Source of the DNA: Streptomyces sp. NBC_01262
GTDB lineage: Bacteria > Actinomycetota > Actinomycetes > Streptomycetales > Streptomycetaceae
Length of the DNA: 64,000 nucleotides
Reading direction: 5' to 3'
Assembly (NCBI RefSeq): GCF_036226365.1
Contig: NZ_CP108462.1
Coordinates: 6,914,501-6,978,500 of the forward strand
The notes under the pieces are model-generated. The model made no database searches. It saw only the letters and a program-made list of their open reading frames with translations, and had not been told where the DNA came from. The translations under genes and the position numbers were made by a program. Shown here one piece after another: positions 24,299-32,452 of the stretch; position 1 is the stretch's first letter, and every line of letters begins with the position of its first letter.

Positions 24299-27200
24299 CT
24301 AGGGGTTGATGGTGATGGTGAAGGTGGACGTCGTGTTCTTGATGTCCTGGTAGTTGTCGCTCAGCTTGAGGTTGTTGAAGGTGACGGACCCGACGGCGGG
24401 GCCTTGGCCGGCCTCGGGGAGTTCGTTGGCCCAGAGGCCGAAGCCGGATTTGGCGTCGTAGGTGTCACCGCTGCGGTGGGCGCCGGTGATGGTGACGTTG
24501 GTGAGGATGGTGTCCTTGATGGGGTTCTGGGGCTGGCCTCCGACGTAGTTGGTCTGGAACATGATTCCGCTGTAGGTGGGGGAGACGATGTCCACGTCGC
24601 TGACGCGGATGCCCTGGAAGACCTTCGAGGCCGAGAACAGCCAGATGCCGGGGAAGGTCTGGGCGCCCCAGAAGTGGCCGCCGCAGCGGACGATGGAGAT
24701 GTTCTGGACGTTGGTCGGATCGGTGCCGAAGCCGTTCATCGGGTAGCCGAAGTCCAGGGAGCTGATGGTGACTCCGGAGTAGACCAGGGTGTCCGCGATG
24801 TAGATGTTGCGGAAGGTGTTGGCGTAGCCGCCGTAGACGGCGATGCCCGCGGCGCGCCAGGTCAGCAGGGATGTCAGGTTCTCGTAGAGGTTGTTCTTCT
24901 CGTCCGCGCCGCCCGCGTCGATGGCGGAGAAGAGGGCGAAGCTGTCGTCGCCGGTGGCCCGGGCCTCGATGTTGTCGAGGTGGTTGTCGGTGCTGCCGTT
25001 GGTCATGTTGACGCCGTCGGCGAAGGTGTCGCGGATGCGGGAGTTGCTGATGGTGATGCTGTCGGTGTTGGCGCCCCAGTACAGGCAGACCGTGTGCTCG
25101 TTCCAGACGTTGTCGATGGTGATGTTCGCGACGCTCGCGAAGTCGAAGACCTTGCCCGGGCCGTCGATGCGGGATGTGTAGTTGCCGAAGAAGGAGAAGC
25201 CGGAGAAGGACGAGCCGTTCGCCGTGGAGTCCGCCCGGAAGCCGGCGTCCGTGTTCGACTGGCTGGCGGGGGTGCGGAAGCGGGTGTACCAGGGGCCGGC
25301 GCCGATGACCTTGACGGCCTTGCCGTACACCTGGAACTTGCTCGATGTGTCGTAGTCGCCCGGCGGCAGGTAGACACCTTTCAGCGTGCCGGTGGTGTCC
25401 ATCCGCGCCTTGTCGAGGGCGTTCTGTACGTCCTGCTGGGTGAAGCCGGTGGCTGCGGTGTACGCCGCCGGGTCCGGGTTGGCGATGGGTGCGACCTGCT
25501 CGGTGTTGATGAAGTCCACCGCGTAGGTGGTGCCGTTGGCCGCGTCCTTCTGGAGCTTGATCTTCGCCCCGGCCGGCACGGTGGTGCCGAGCATCGTGTT
25601 GGCCTCGTCGTAGATGTGCCGGGGGTTGCCGTCGCCGGGGCTGTTGCCGGGGGCGGTCTCGCTGCCGTACAGCCAGGCGTACTTGGAGGTGAGGTCGATG
25701 GCCTTGAGGAACGTCCCGTTGACGTAGACGTTCAGGGTGGAGTCGATGCCACCGCCGCCCGCGGAGTCGGGGATGGAGTAGCGCAGGACCAGGGTGTTGG
25801 TGCTGGCCCTGGTGGTGAACTCCACCGAGCTGCCGGTGCTGTTGAGGGTGACCGCCTTGCGGCCGGAGGCCTCGCCCGCCGGGTCGCCGACGGTCCGGTT
25901 CGGGCCGACGACCGCCGCGCCGCCGCCTAGGACGCCGTCCTCGGCCTCGTACATGTCGTACGGCATGTTGGCGCCGCGCCCGACGTACAGGGACTGGGTG
26001 CTGGTGTTGTTGTCCTGCTTGACCGGCAGTTCGTTGGTGTCGGCGGCGATGACCGTCTTGACGCTGTACTTGCCGTCGGCGGCGGTCCAGGTGCCCAGCG
26101 AGACCGGGCCGGTGGTGCTGCCGGCGCTGATGGCGCCGCTGTAGGAGCCGGTGAGCGACTTGACGACGGTGCCGGTCGCGGTGTCGGTGACGGTCAGGGT
26201 GATGCCGTGCGCGCCGCTCGCGGTGGCCACGGTGCCCTGGTTCTTCAGGGCGACCGAGAAGGTGACGGTGTTGCCCTTGGCCGGGTTGTTCGGCGTCCAG
26301 GCGACGGGGGAGGCGATGAGGTCGGAGCTGTCCACCGGCTTGACCACCAGGGGGGTGGGGCTGGTGTAGCCGTTGTTGGTGTCGTTCTGCTCGATGACGG
26401 TGTTGGCTTCGTCGACCGTGGCGCTGAGCGGGTAACTGCCCGCGTCACGCGTGCCGATGTTCGCCGTGACGGTGGCGGAGGCGCCGGCGGCCAGGGCGCC
26501 GACGGACGCCGTACCGGCCTTGGTGGTGCCCAGGTAGAAGGTGACCGAGGTGGCGGCGGAGGGCAGGTTGCCGATGTTCTTGACGGTGGCGGACAGGGTG
26601 ACGGCATCGGACTCGACCGGCGCCGACGGCGACACGGACATGCCCGTGACGGTCAGATCCGGATTCGGGGCCGGGGTGCCGATCACCTGGAACTCGGCGA
26701 TCTGGCCGCCGCCCGCGCCGGTGTTGGCCGTGAACTGCAGCCGTACGTCGGCGACCGTGGCCGTGACCGGGATGGTCACGGTGTTGCCGGTGGCCGGGTT
26801 GAACGTGTAGTCGGCGGAGGCCTTGAGGCTGGTGTAGGCGGTGGCGCTCTGGTCGCGGCCGAGGACCTGGATCGTCTGCGTACGCGTGCCCCAGGCGCTG
26901 TCCGGGTTGAGCTTGAGCACCAGGGAGGTCACATTCGCGTTCGCGCCCAGCGAGACGGTCAGGGTGTTGGGGTAGCTGCCGCCCGCGCCCTCCCAGTAGG
27001 TCGTCACGCTGTTGTCGTTCGCGTTGGCCGCGACGAAGTTCTGCGTGGTGGAGGAGGCGGTGATGGGCTTGCCGACCGCCATGTTCGAGCCGTCGCCGCC
27101 GGTCGAGCCGTTGCGGGTGACGGTGGCGCTGGCGATGCTGCGATTCCCGGCCGCGTCCTTGGCCTTGACGTAGTAGGAGACGGTCGCCGAGTCGGGCTGG

Positions 27201-28594
27201 CTGTCGGTGTACGTCAGGGTGCCCCCGGCGACCGTGGTGACCAGGACGTCGTTGGCGTAGACCTCGTAGCCGGTGACGCCGACGTTGTCGGAGGAGGCGC
27301 TCCAGGTCAGCTTGATCTGGCCGGAGGCCGGCTGGGTGTACGCGAGGTTCGTGGGCTGGGTGGGCGCCTGGGTGTCGCCACCGGAGCCGGTGCGGGTGAC
27401 GCTGTTGCTGTTGGCCGACTGGTTGCCGGCGGCGTCCTTGGCCCGTACGTAGTAGGTCACCGTGGCGCTGTCGGGCTGGCTGTCGGTGAAGGTCAGCACG
27501 GTGCCGGCGACGCTGGTGCGCAGGGCGCCGTCGGCGTAGACGTCGTAGCCGGTGACGCCGACGTTGTCGGTGGCCGCGTTCCAGGTCAGGCTGATCTGGC
27601 CGGAGGCGGGCTGGGTGTAGGCCAGGCCGGTCGGGGCGCTGGGCGCGGTGACGTCACCGGTGGCGGGGCCGTAGACCTCCAGCTCGGACACCTGGGCGGC
27701 CGGCTGCCCGGTGTTGGCGGTGACGTTGACGCGCAGGTAGCGCGTGGTCGTCGTGGACAGGGTGATGGTCACCGTGTTGCCCGACGACGGATCGAAGACG
27801 TAGTCGTGCGACGCCACGAGGTCGGTGAACGACGAGCCGTCGGTGCTGCCGCGTACGGACAGCGTCTGCGTCCGGGCTCCCCAGCTCGACGGCAGCCTGA
27901 GCACCACCTGGTTCACACCGACGGAGGCGCCCAGGTCGGCCTGGATCCACTGCGGGAGGGCGTTGTTGGCGCTCTCCCAGTAGCTGTCCTGGTTGCCGTC
28001 GTTGGCGTTGCCCGCGATGTACGGGGAGGTGCTGCTGCTGGCGGTCAGGGTCCGGCCCGAGGCGAGGTTGGCGGTCGAGAAGGTGGCCGCGTAGACCTCG
28101 AACTCCGAGACCTGGGCGGCGGGCCAGCCGGTGTTGGCGGTGATGTTCAGGCGTACGTACCGGGCGTTGGCGGCGGCGAAGTCGATCGTGACCGTGTTGC
28201 CGGAGCCGGGGGCGAAGTCGTGCGCCGCGGAGCCGGAGATGGTGGAGAAGCTGACGCCGTCCGCGCTGCCCTGCACGGAGAACGTCTGCGTCCTGGCGCC
28301 CCAGGCGGCGGGCAGCTTCACGGCGACCTGGCCGATGGCGGCGCTGCTCCCGAGGTCGACCTGGACCCGCTGCGGGAAGGTACTGCCGGAGCTCTCCCAG
28401 TACGTGTCCTGGTTGCCGTCGGTGACATTGGCGACGCCGTAGCCGCTGTTGGTGCTGCTTGCCGTGGCCGGTCTGCCGGCCGCGAGGTTGGGGCCGCCGG
28501 CGGCCGACGCGGGCACCGCGCTCAGGCCGAACAGCACCAGGCCCGCCGCGATCACCCCCGCCAGCAGCCGTGAGATCGAGCGCTTCCTTCGCAT
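24299..28594 (-). CDS. Secreted multidomain GH87 alpha-1,3-glucanase (mycodextranase)
   Basis: The enzyme is about 1,431 residues from ATG 28594; a GTG two codons earlier is possible. After a signal peptide (1-32) come two discoidin (F5/8C) domains (~36-168, 175-310), two fibronectin III domains (~316-402, 412-495), a third discoidin (~503-640), two CARDB-like repeats (~645-870), a CBM35-type module (~880-1030) and a right-handed beta-helix (~1040-1431). The helix carries ADGVN with Asp ~1193 and GDD with Asp ~1216 and 1217. The 23/24-residue spacing matches the Asp triad of characterised GH87 enzymes. The substrate is expected to be alpha-1,3-glucan of fungal cell walls. It is divergent from a GH71/GH99-like hydrolase. 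Confidence 0.87.
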   Translation of the reverse strand: MRRKRSISRLLAGVIAAGLVLFGLSAVPASAAGGPNLAAGRPATASSTNSGYGVANVTDGNQDTYWESSGSTFPQRVQVDLGSSAAIGQVAVKLPAAWGARTQTFSVQGSADGVSFSTISGSAAHDFAPGSGNTVTIDFAAANARYVRLNITANTGWPAAQVSEFEVYAATFSTANLASGRTLTASSSTSPYIAGNANDGNQDSYWESANNALPQWIQADLGASVGVNQVVLRLPSSWGARTQTLSVRGSTDGSSFTDLVASHDYVFDPSSGNTVTITLSTTTTRYLRVNVTANTGQPAAQVSELEVYGPATGDVTAPSAPTGLAYTQPASGQISLTWNAATDNVGVTGYDVYADGALRTSVAGTVLTFTDSQPDSATVTYYVRAKDAAGNQSANSNSVTRTGSGGDTQAPTQPTNLAYTQPASGQIKLTWSASSDNVGVTGYEVYANDVLVTTVAGGTLTYTDSQPDSATVSYYVKAKDAAGNRSIASATVTRNGSTGGDGSNMAVGKPITASSTTQNFVAANANDNSVTTYWEGAGGSYPNTLTVSLGANANVTSLVLKLNPDSAWGTRTQTIQVLGRDQSATAYTSLKASADYTFNPATGNTVTIPVTATVADVRLQFTANTGAGGGQIAEFQVIGTPAPNPDLTVTGMSVSPSAPVESDAVTLSATVKNIGNLPSAATSVTFYLGTTKAGTASVGALAAGASATVTANIGTRDAGSYPLSATVDEANTVIEQNDTNNGYTSPTPLVVKPVDSSDLIASPVAWTPNNPAKGNTVTFSVALKNQGTVATASGAHGITLTVTDTATGTVVKSLTGSYSGAISAGSTTGPVSLGTWTAADGKYSVKTVIAADTNELPVKQDNNTSTQSLYVGRGANMPYDMYEAEDGVLGGGAAVVGPNRTVGDPAGEASGRKAVTLNSTGSSVEFTTRASTNTLVLRYSIPDSAGGGGIDSTLNVYVNGTFLKAIDLTSKYAWLYGSETAPGNSPGDGNPRHIYDEANTMLGTTVPAGAKIKLQKDAANGTTYAVDFINTEQVAPIANPDPAAYTAATGFTQQDVQNALDKARMDTTGTLKGVYLPPGDYDTSSKFQVYGKAVKVIGAGPWYTRFRTPASQSNTDAGFRADSTANGSSFSGFSFFGNYTSRIDGPGKVFDFASVANITIDNVWNEHTVCLYWGANTDSITISNSRIRDTFADGVNMTNGSTDNHLDNIEARATGDDSFALFSAIDAGGADEKNNLYENLTSLLTWRAAGIAVYGGYANTFRNIYIADTLVYSGVTISSLDFGYPMNGFGTDPTNVQNISIVRCGGHFWGAQTFPGIWLFSASKVFQGIRVSDVDIVSPTYSGIMFQTNYVGGQPQNPIKDTILTNVTITGAHRSGDTYDAKSGFGLWANELPEAGQGPAVGSVTFNNLKLSDNYQDIKNTTSTFTITINP

Positions 28595-28944
28595 GGTCAC
28601 ACCTGTGCCTCTCGTCCCAGAGTTGTTGGCGCCATGACATTGATCAATCTGCTCTGTGCCTACAGAAGTTGCAGAGACTGCTCGCTTAATTGCGATATTC
28701 GAGCTGATAGTTGCAGAGCGGTTTCCGGGCGTCTACGGTCGCGACCCACCGTTTTGACGGGCTGTCATCTGCACAGCAAGCGAATGCCGCGCTCATGATG
28801 CTTACTTGCGTGAACACAACAAGTTATTGCGCAAGTTGAATGAACTCTTGCTGAGGCAGCGCCGCCTGGCTACGCTCTGCCCGCCGCCGATCCCTGGTTC
28901 CGCAGCGGATGATCCGCCCGCGGGACACGACACGAGGAGATCCG
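28595..28944. promoter_or_regulatory. Divergent intergenic region between the GH87 and GH99-like genes, with repeats
   Basis: No gene is seen in this 350-base, relatively AT-rich region. It holds a direct repeat AGTTGCAGAG at 28667-28676 and 28709-28718, starts 42 bases apart (four helical turns). It also holds an inverted repeat ACTTGCG (28804-28810) / CGCAAGT (28830-28836) containing the 8-base palindrome TTGCGCAA. These are candidate operators for shared control of the two hydrolases. No known regulator consensus is recognised. Confidence 0.45.
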
Positions 28945-30636
28945 ATGCCCCTTTCACGCCGGTCGTTACTCGCCGCCGCCGCGGCCGGACCCGTCCTGGC
29001 GGCGATGCCGCTCACACCCGCCGCCGCCTACGCCCGCACCGCCGCCGCACAGGCCGGCACCCCGGGCGACGTGGTCGGCAAGGTCACGGTGGGTTACCAG
29101 GGGTGGTTCGCCTGCCCCGGCGACGGCGCCCCGATCAACGGCTGGTGGCACTGGAGCCAGGACTGGTCCGCGTCGCCCTCCCCGTCGAACACCGCCATCA
29201 AGGCCTGGCCCGACATGGCCGACTACGCCAGGGGCTACCCGACCGCCTACGGCAACCTGGGCAGCGGCGCGCCCGCGACCCTCTTCTCCTCCTACGACAG
29301 CCAGACCGTCGGCACGCACTTCTCCTGGATGCAGCAGAACGGCTGCGACACCGCCGCCCTCCAGCGCTTCAACCCCAACAGCGCCGAGGGCGCGACCCGC
29401 GACGCGATGGCCGCGAAGGTCCGCAGCGCCGCCGAGGCGCACGACCGGAAGTTCTACGTCATGTACGACGTGGGCGGATGGGCCGCCATGCAGTCCGAGC
29501 TCAAGTCCGACTGGACCGGCAGGATGTCCGCCCACACGGCCTCCTCCGCGTACGCCCGGCAGAGCGGCAAGCCGGTGGTCGGGATATGGGGCTTCGGCTT
29601 CAACGACCAGAACCATCCCTGGAGTCCGGCGGAATGCCTCGACGTGGTGAACTGGCTCAAGTCCCAGGGCTGTTACGTCATGGGCGGCGTGCCCACCTAC
29701 TGGCGTACCGGCGTCAGCGACTCCCGGTCCGGCTACCTCGACGTCTACCACGCCTTCGACATGCTCTCGCCGTGGATGATCGGCAGAATCGGCACCGCCG
29801 CCGACTCCGACGCCTTCTACGCCTCCTGCACGGTCCCCGACCAGGCCGACTGCAACACCCACGGCATCGACTACCAGCCCTGCGTCCTGCCCGGCGACCT
29901 CGCGGAACGCCAGCGGGCCCACGGCGACTTCATGTGGCGGCAGTTCTACAACGTGGTCCGGGCCGGCGCCCAGAGCGTCTACATCTCGATGTTCGACGAG
30001 TTCAACGAGGGAAACCAGATCGCCAAGACCGCCGCCACCCCGGCCGGGGTGCCCGTCAACTCCGGCTTTCTGGCCCTCGACGAGGACGGCACCGCCTGCT
30101 CCTCCGACTACTACCTGCGGCTCACCGCCGACGGCGGCGCCATGCTCAAGGGCCAGCTCGCCCTGACCGCGACGCGGCCCACCCTGCCGGTGACGGGCGG
30201 CGGCACCGGACAGCCGCCGAACCTCGCCCTGCACAAGCCCGTGTCGGAGAGCGGCCACACCCAGACGTACGCCTGCGCCAACGCCGTGGACGACAACCAG
30301 GACACGTACTGGGAGAGCCCCAACAACGCCTTCCCGCAGTGGATCCAGGTCGATCTCCAGGCGGCGACCGCACTCGGGCGGCTCGTCCTCACCCTGCCGC
30401 CGGCCAGCGCCTGGGCCACCAGGACCCAGACGCTGTCCGTCCTCGGCAGTACGGACGGCTCCGCCTTCACCACGCTCGTCCCCTCCACCAGCCGTACGTT
30501 CGACCCCGCCACCGGCAACACGGCGACCGTGTCACTGCCTTCGGGGGCGAGCGCGCGATACGTACGGCTGGTCTTCACCGCCAACACCGGCTGGCCGGCC
30601 GGGCAGGCGTCGGAGGTTCGGCTCTACGCGTCGTGA
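28945..30636 (+). CDS. Tat-exported GH71/GH99-like hydrolase with C-terminal discoidin domain
   Basis: The product is 563 residues from ATG 28945 behind GAGGAGA. A twin-arginine signal (SRRSLLAAAAAG) and AAAYA cleavage region export the folded protein. The catalytic TIM-barrel-like domain (~45-410) starts VGYQGWFACPGDG and contains YDVGGW and MFDEFNEGNQI; in GH99 and GH71-like enzymes an equivalent N-E-x-x-E-G strand carries the acid/base Glu. Residues ~430-563 form a discoidin domain very similar to those in the divergent GH87 enzyme. Substrate is unproven; alpha-1,3-glucan or alpha-mannan of fungal walls are candidates. Confidence 0.8.
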   Translation: MPLSRRSLLAAAAAGPVLAAMPLTPAAAYARTAAAQAGTPGDVVGKVTVGYQGWFACPGDGAPINGWWHWSQDWSASPSPSNTAIKAWPDMADYARGYPTAYGNLGSGAPATLFSSYDSQTVGTHFSWMQQNGCDTAALQRFNPNSAEGATRDAMAAKVRSAAEAHDRKFYVMYDVGGWAAMQSELKSDWTGRMSAHTASSAYARQSGKPVVGIWGFGFNDQNHPWSPAECLDVVNWLKSQGCYVMGGVPTYWRTGVSDSRSGYLDVYHAFDMLSPWMIGRIGTAADSDAFYASCTVPDQADCNTHGIDYQPCVLPGDLAERQRAHGDFMWRQFYNVVRAGAQSVYISMFDEFNEGNQIAKTAATPAGVPVNSGFLALDEDGTACSSDYYLRLTADGGAMLKGQLALTATRPTLPVTGGGTGQPPNLALHKPVSESGHTQTYACANAVDDNQDTYWESPNNAFPQWIQVDLQAATALGRLVLTLPPASAWATRTQTLSVLGSTDGSAFTTLVPSTSRTFDPATGNTATVSLPSGASARYVRLVFTANTGWPAGQASEVRLYAS

Positions 30637-30637
30637 G

Positions 30638-30673
30638 GCGTCGTCAGAAGCGTCGTCAGAAGCGTCGTCAGAA
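30638..30673. repeat. Three perfect 12-bp tandem repeats between convergent genes
   Basis: GCGTCGTCAGAA is repeated three times without change from 30638 to 30673. It fills the gap between the hydrolase stop (30636) and the LPMO stop (30668) and overlaps the last codons of the LPMO gene. It does not form an obvious terminator. Confidence 0.85.
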
Positions 30674-31258
30674 CTGCACGTCCGAGCAGGAGTAGAAGGC
30701 GTTGCTCGTGTCGGCGATCGTCCACACGGCGAGGATCAGGTGCTTGCCGGTCTTCCCGGTCGGGATCGTGCCCTGGTGGACGGCGGTGGTGCCCGGTCGG
30801 GCGCCGTTGTAGGGGACGGTCAGGAAGGGCTGCGTCTCCAGGCTCGCGCGGGTGAGCGGCTTGGTCGGGTCGTAGCCGGACTTGGTGATGTAGTACCGGA
30901 AGTCGGTGGTGGCGTGGGACGCCGTGAAGCGCCAGGTGAAGCTGTAGCTCTGGCCGCCGGTCACCTTCGTGGCAGGCCACGCGCCACCGCGCGGGGCGTC
31001 GAGCTGGGCGAACCGGCTGTTGCCGCCGGCGCATATCGTGCCGTCGGCGGGCCCTGACGCGGGAAAGCCCTTGGGCCCTTCCACGCTCTGCGGTTCGTAC
31101 TGGATGTCACCGCAGTTGGTGACGGTGCCGTTGGCGCAGAGCGCCTGACGGCTGGGAGGGAGGTTGGTGTAGCCGTGGCTCTGGGCGCTGCCCGTCGCGA
31201 CGACGGTGAGGAGAGCGGATCCCAGGCCGATCACGGCCATGCCGATCTTCTTGCGCAT
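30668..31258 (-). CDS. AA10 lytic polysaccharide monooxygenase (chitin-active type), single domain
   Basis: The precursor is 196 residues. The signal peptide ends at AQS so that the mature protein starts HGYTNLPPSRQ. This N-terminal His and the second His in FTASHATTDF form the copper histidine brace. The C-terminal NAFYSCSDVQF supplies the axial Phe, and paired Cys (ALC, TNC, TIC, YSC) should form disulfides. There is no carbohydrate-binding module. AA10 enzymes oxidatively cleave chitin or cellulose; HGYTNLPPSR is typical of chitin-type members. A DasR-type operator lies upstream, consistent with control by N-acetylglucosamine. Confidence 0.92.
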   Translation of the reverse strand: MRKKIGMAVIGLGSALLTVVATGSAQSHGYTNLPPSRQALCANGTVTNCGDIQYEPQSVEGPKGFPASGPADGTICAGGNSRFAQLDAPRGGAWPATKVTGGQSYSFTWRFTASHATTDFRYYITKSGYDPTKPLTRASLETQPFLTVPYNGARPGTTAVHQGTIPTGKTGKHLILAVWTIADTSNAFYSCSDVQF

Positions 31259-31323
31259 GCTGGCTCCTGGAGAACGTGGGGAGTTTCCTGGTGCGTGCGG
31301 AAGTACGCGAGCTCAGCGCATGA

Positions 31324-31333
31324 GGTCTAGACC
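31324..31333 (-). promoter_or_regulatory. DasR-responsive element (dre) upstream of the LPMO gene
   Basis: The perfect palindrome GGTCTAGACC, read on the minus strand as GTTGGTCTAGACCTC, matches the core of the dre consensus ACTGGTCTAGACCACT. It ends 66 bases upstream of the LPMO start codon. DasR is the GntR-type repressor of chitin and N-acetylglucosamine genes in Streptomyces. The match is direct; binding is inferred. Confidence 0.75.
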
Positions 31334-31382
31334 AACTCCAGGTTAGGGCACGGCATTTGAACATGTCCATACCCACGGCGAC

Positions 31383-31418
31383 GGCGGCCGGCCCCGTTCA
31401 CATCCGGGACCGGCCGCC
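31383..31418 (-). terminator. Hairpin terminator of the NPP1 gene
   Basis: GGCGGCCGGCCCCG at 31383-31396 pairs with CGGGACCGGCCGCC at 31405-31418 (13 of 14 pairs, loop of 8). It lies about 60 bases past the NPP1 stop and before the LPMO promoter region. Confidence 0.7.
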
Positions 31419-31478
31419 GAAAGGCACCGCTTTGCGCTTTATGCTTTACGATTTGTGTATTTCGCCTCGCGCATTACG

Positions 31479-32267
31479 TCATGCGTAGGGGTTGAAGGAA
31501 ATCCCCGACGGCATGGAGTAGGCGAGATTGTCGTTGAAGGAGCCGTCCTTGATTTTGAGCGTGGCCGATCCGAAATCGGCATTCATGAGCTTGTCGCGAT
31601 AACCGGACGGGTAGCCCTCCCAGCCGACGAGGCGCGGGTAGAACCAGCCGCCGGTCACGTTCTCCGGCGGTTCGTCGTTGGTGTTCGCGAAGCGGAAGTC
31701 GTGCGTCGAGACGCCGTCCTTGTGGTAGACGATCTTCGGGTGCGTTCCGTCGAAGCGCACCGACGATGCGGCGCCCACCTGGTAGCTGCTGTGCTGCGAC
31801 ACCGAGACGTACTGGACCTGGTTGTCGGAGATCCACACGATGACGTGCTCCCAGTCGTGCCGGTGCCCGATGGCCGCGGGCCCCAGTGTCGCCTGGTCCT
31901 TCTCGAAGTAGCTGGCGTACATGACCGCGCACCAGCCGTTGTTGCACTTCTCGCGCGAGTACGTGTTGGCGTTGTTGAGCTGGGCGGCGTCGTGGCAGTG
32001 GCCGTTGACGTCCCCGCCCAGCGCCAGGCCGGGGTTGATGGTGCCGTCGGCGCCGATCGCGGCGGTGGTGTAGCAGCCGTCGCCGTCGTAGTCGTAGGCG
32101 GGGGAGAAGGTCTGCTCCAGCCCGTCGGCGTTCTGCGGCAGAAGCGTCAGGACGCTGGCCTGCGCCTGCGCCGGCAGCGCCACGACCAGCGCCATGGCGC
32201 CGAGCGCGGCGGCCAGCGCGGAGGCTGTTCTCTTGGGGTTCCTCAGTGATGACAGCATGCTGCGCAC
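31479..32267 (-). CDS. Secreted NPP1/NEP1-like protein (NLP)
   Basis: The protein is 262 residues from GTG 32267, five bases after AGGAG; ATG 32258 is an alternative. A signal peptide (~1-37, ending AQAQAS) precedes the NPP1 domain. It carries the family heptapeptide GHRHDWEHV near residue 135 and Cys pairs (GHCHD, REKCNNGWC). In NLPs the heptapeptide and nearby acidic residues bind a divalent cation and mediate contact with plant sphingolipids. NLPs are cytolytic to dicots or act as elicitors, but some bacterial ones have no known target. It sits between an LPMO and a beta-1,3-glucanase, suggesting a shared role toward eukaryotic hosts or prey. Confidence 0.9.
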   Translation of the reverse strand: MRSMLSSLRNPKRTASALAAALGAMALVVALPAQAQASVLTLLPQNADGLEQTFSPAYDYDGDGCYTTAAIGADGTINPGLALGGDVNGHCHDAAQLNNANTYSREKCNNGWCAVMYASYFEKDQATLGPAAIGHRHDWEHVIVWISDNQVQYVSVSQHSSYQVGAASSVRFDGTHPKIVYHKDGVSTHDFRFANTNDEPPENVTGGWFYPRLVGWEGYPSGYRDKLMNADFGSATLKIKDGSFNDNLAYSMPSGISFNPYA

Positions 32268-32452
32268 AGCAACTCCTCAGGAGTGAACGTGGGGGGAAGC
32301 AAGGACCCTCGCCTGGATTCCTTGCGTCTACTCAATGTTTCGGTGCTGCGGAAGAATTCGCAATCCGTATCCGTGTGACGCGGGATCAAATTAGCCTGGG
32401 GTGGCCCGTGGCGCAAGCAAGTTGGAGAAGGAGCGAAATTCGCGGAGCGGCG

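Noticed and set aside
30638..30673. CRISPR-like array
   Set aside because: Three contiguous 12-base units without spacers; simple tandem repeat.
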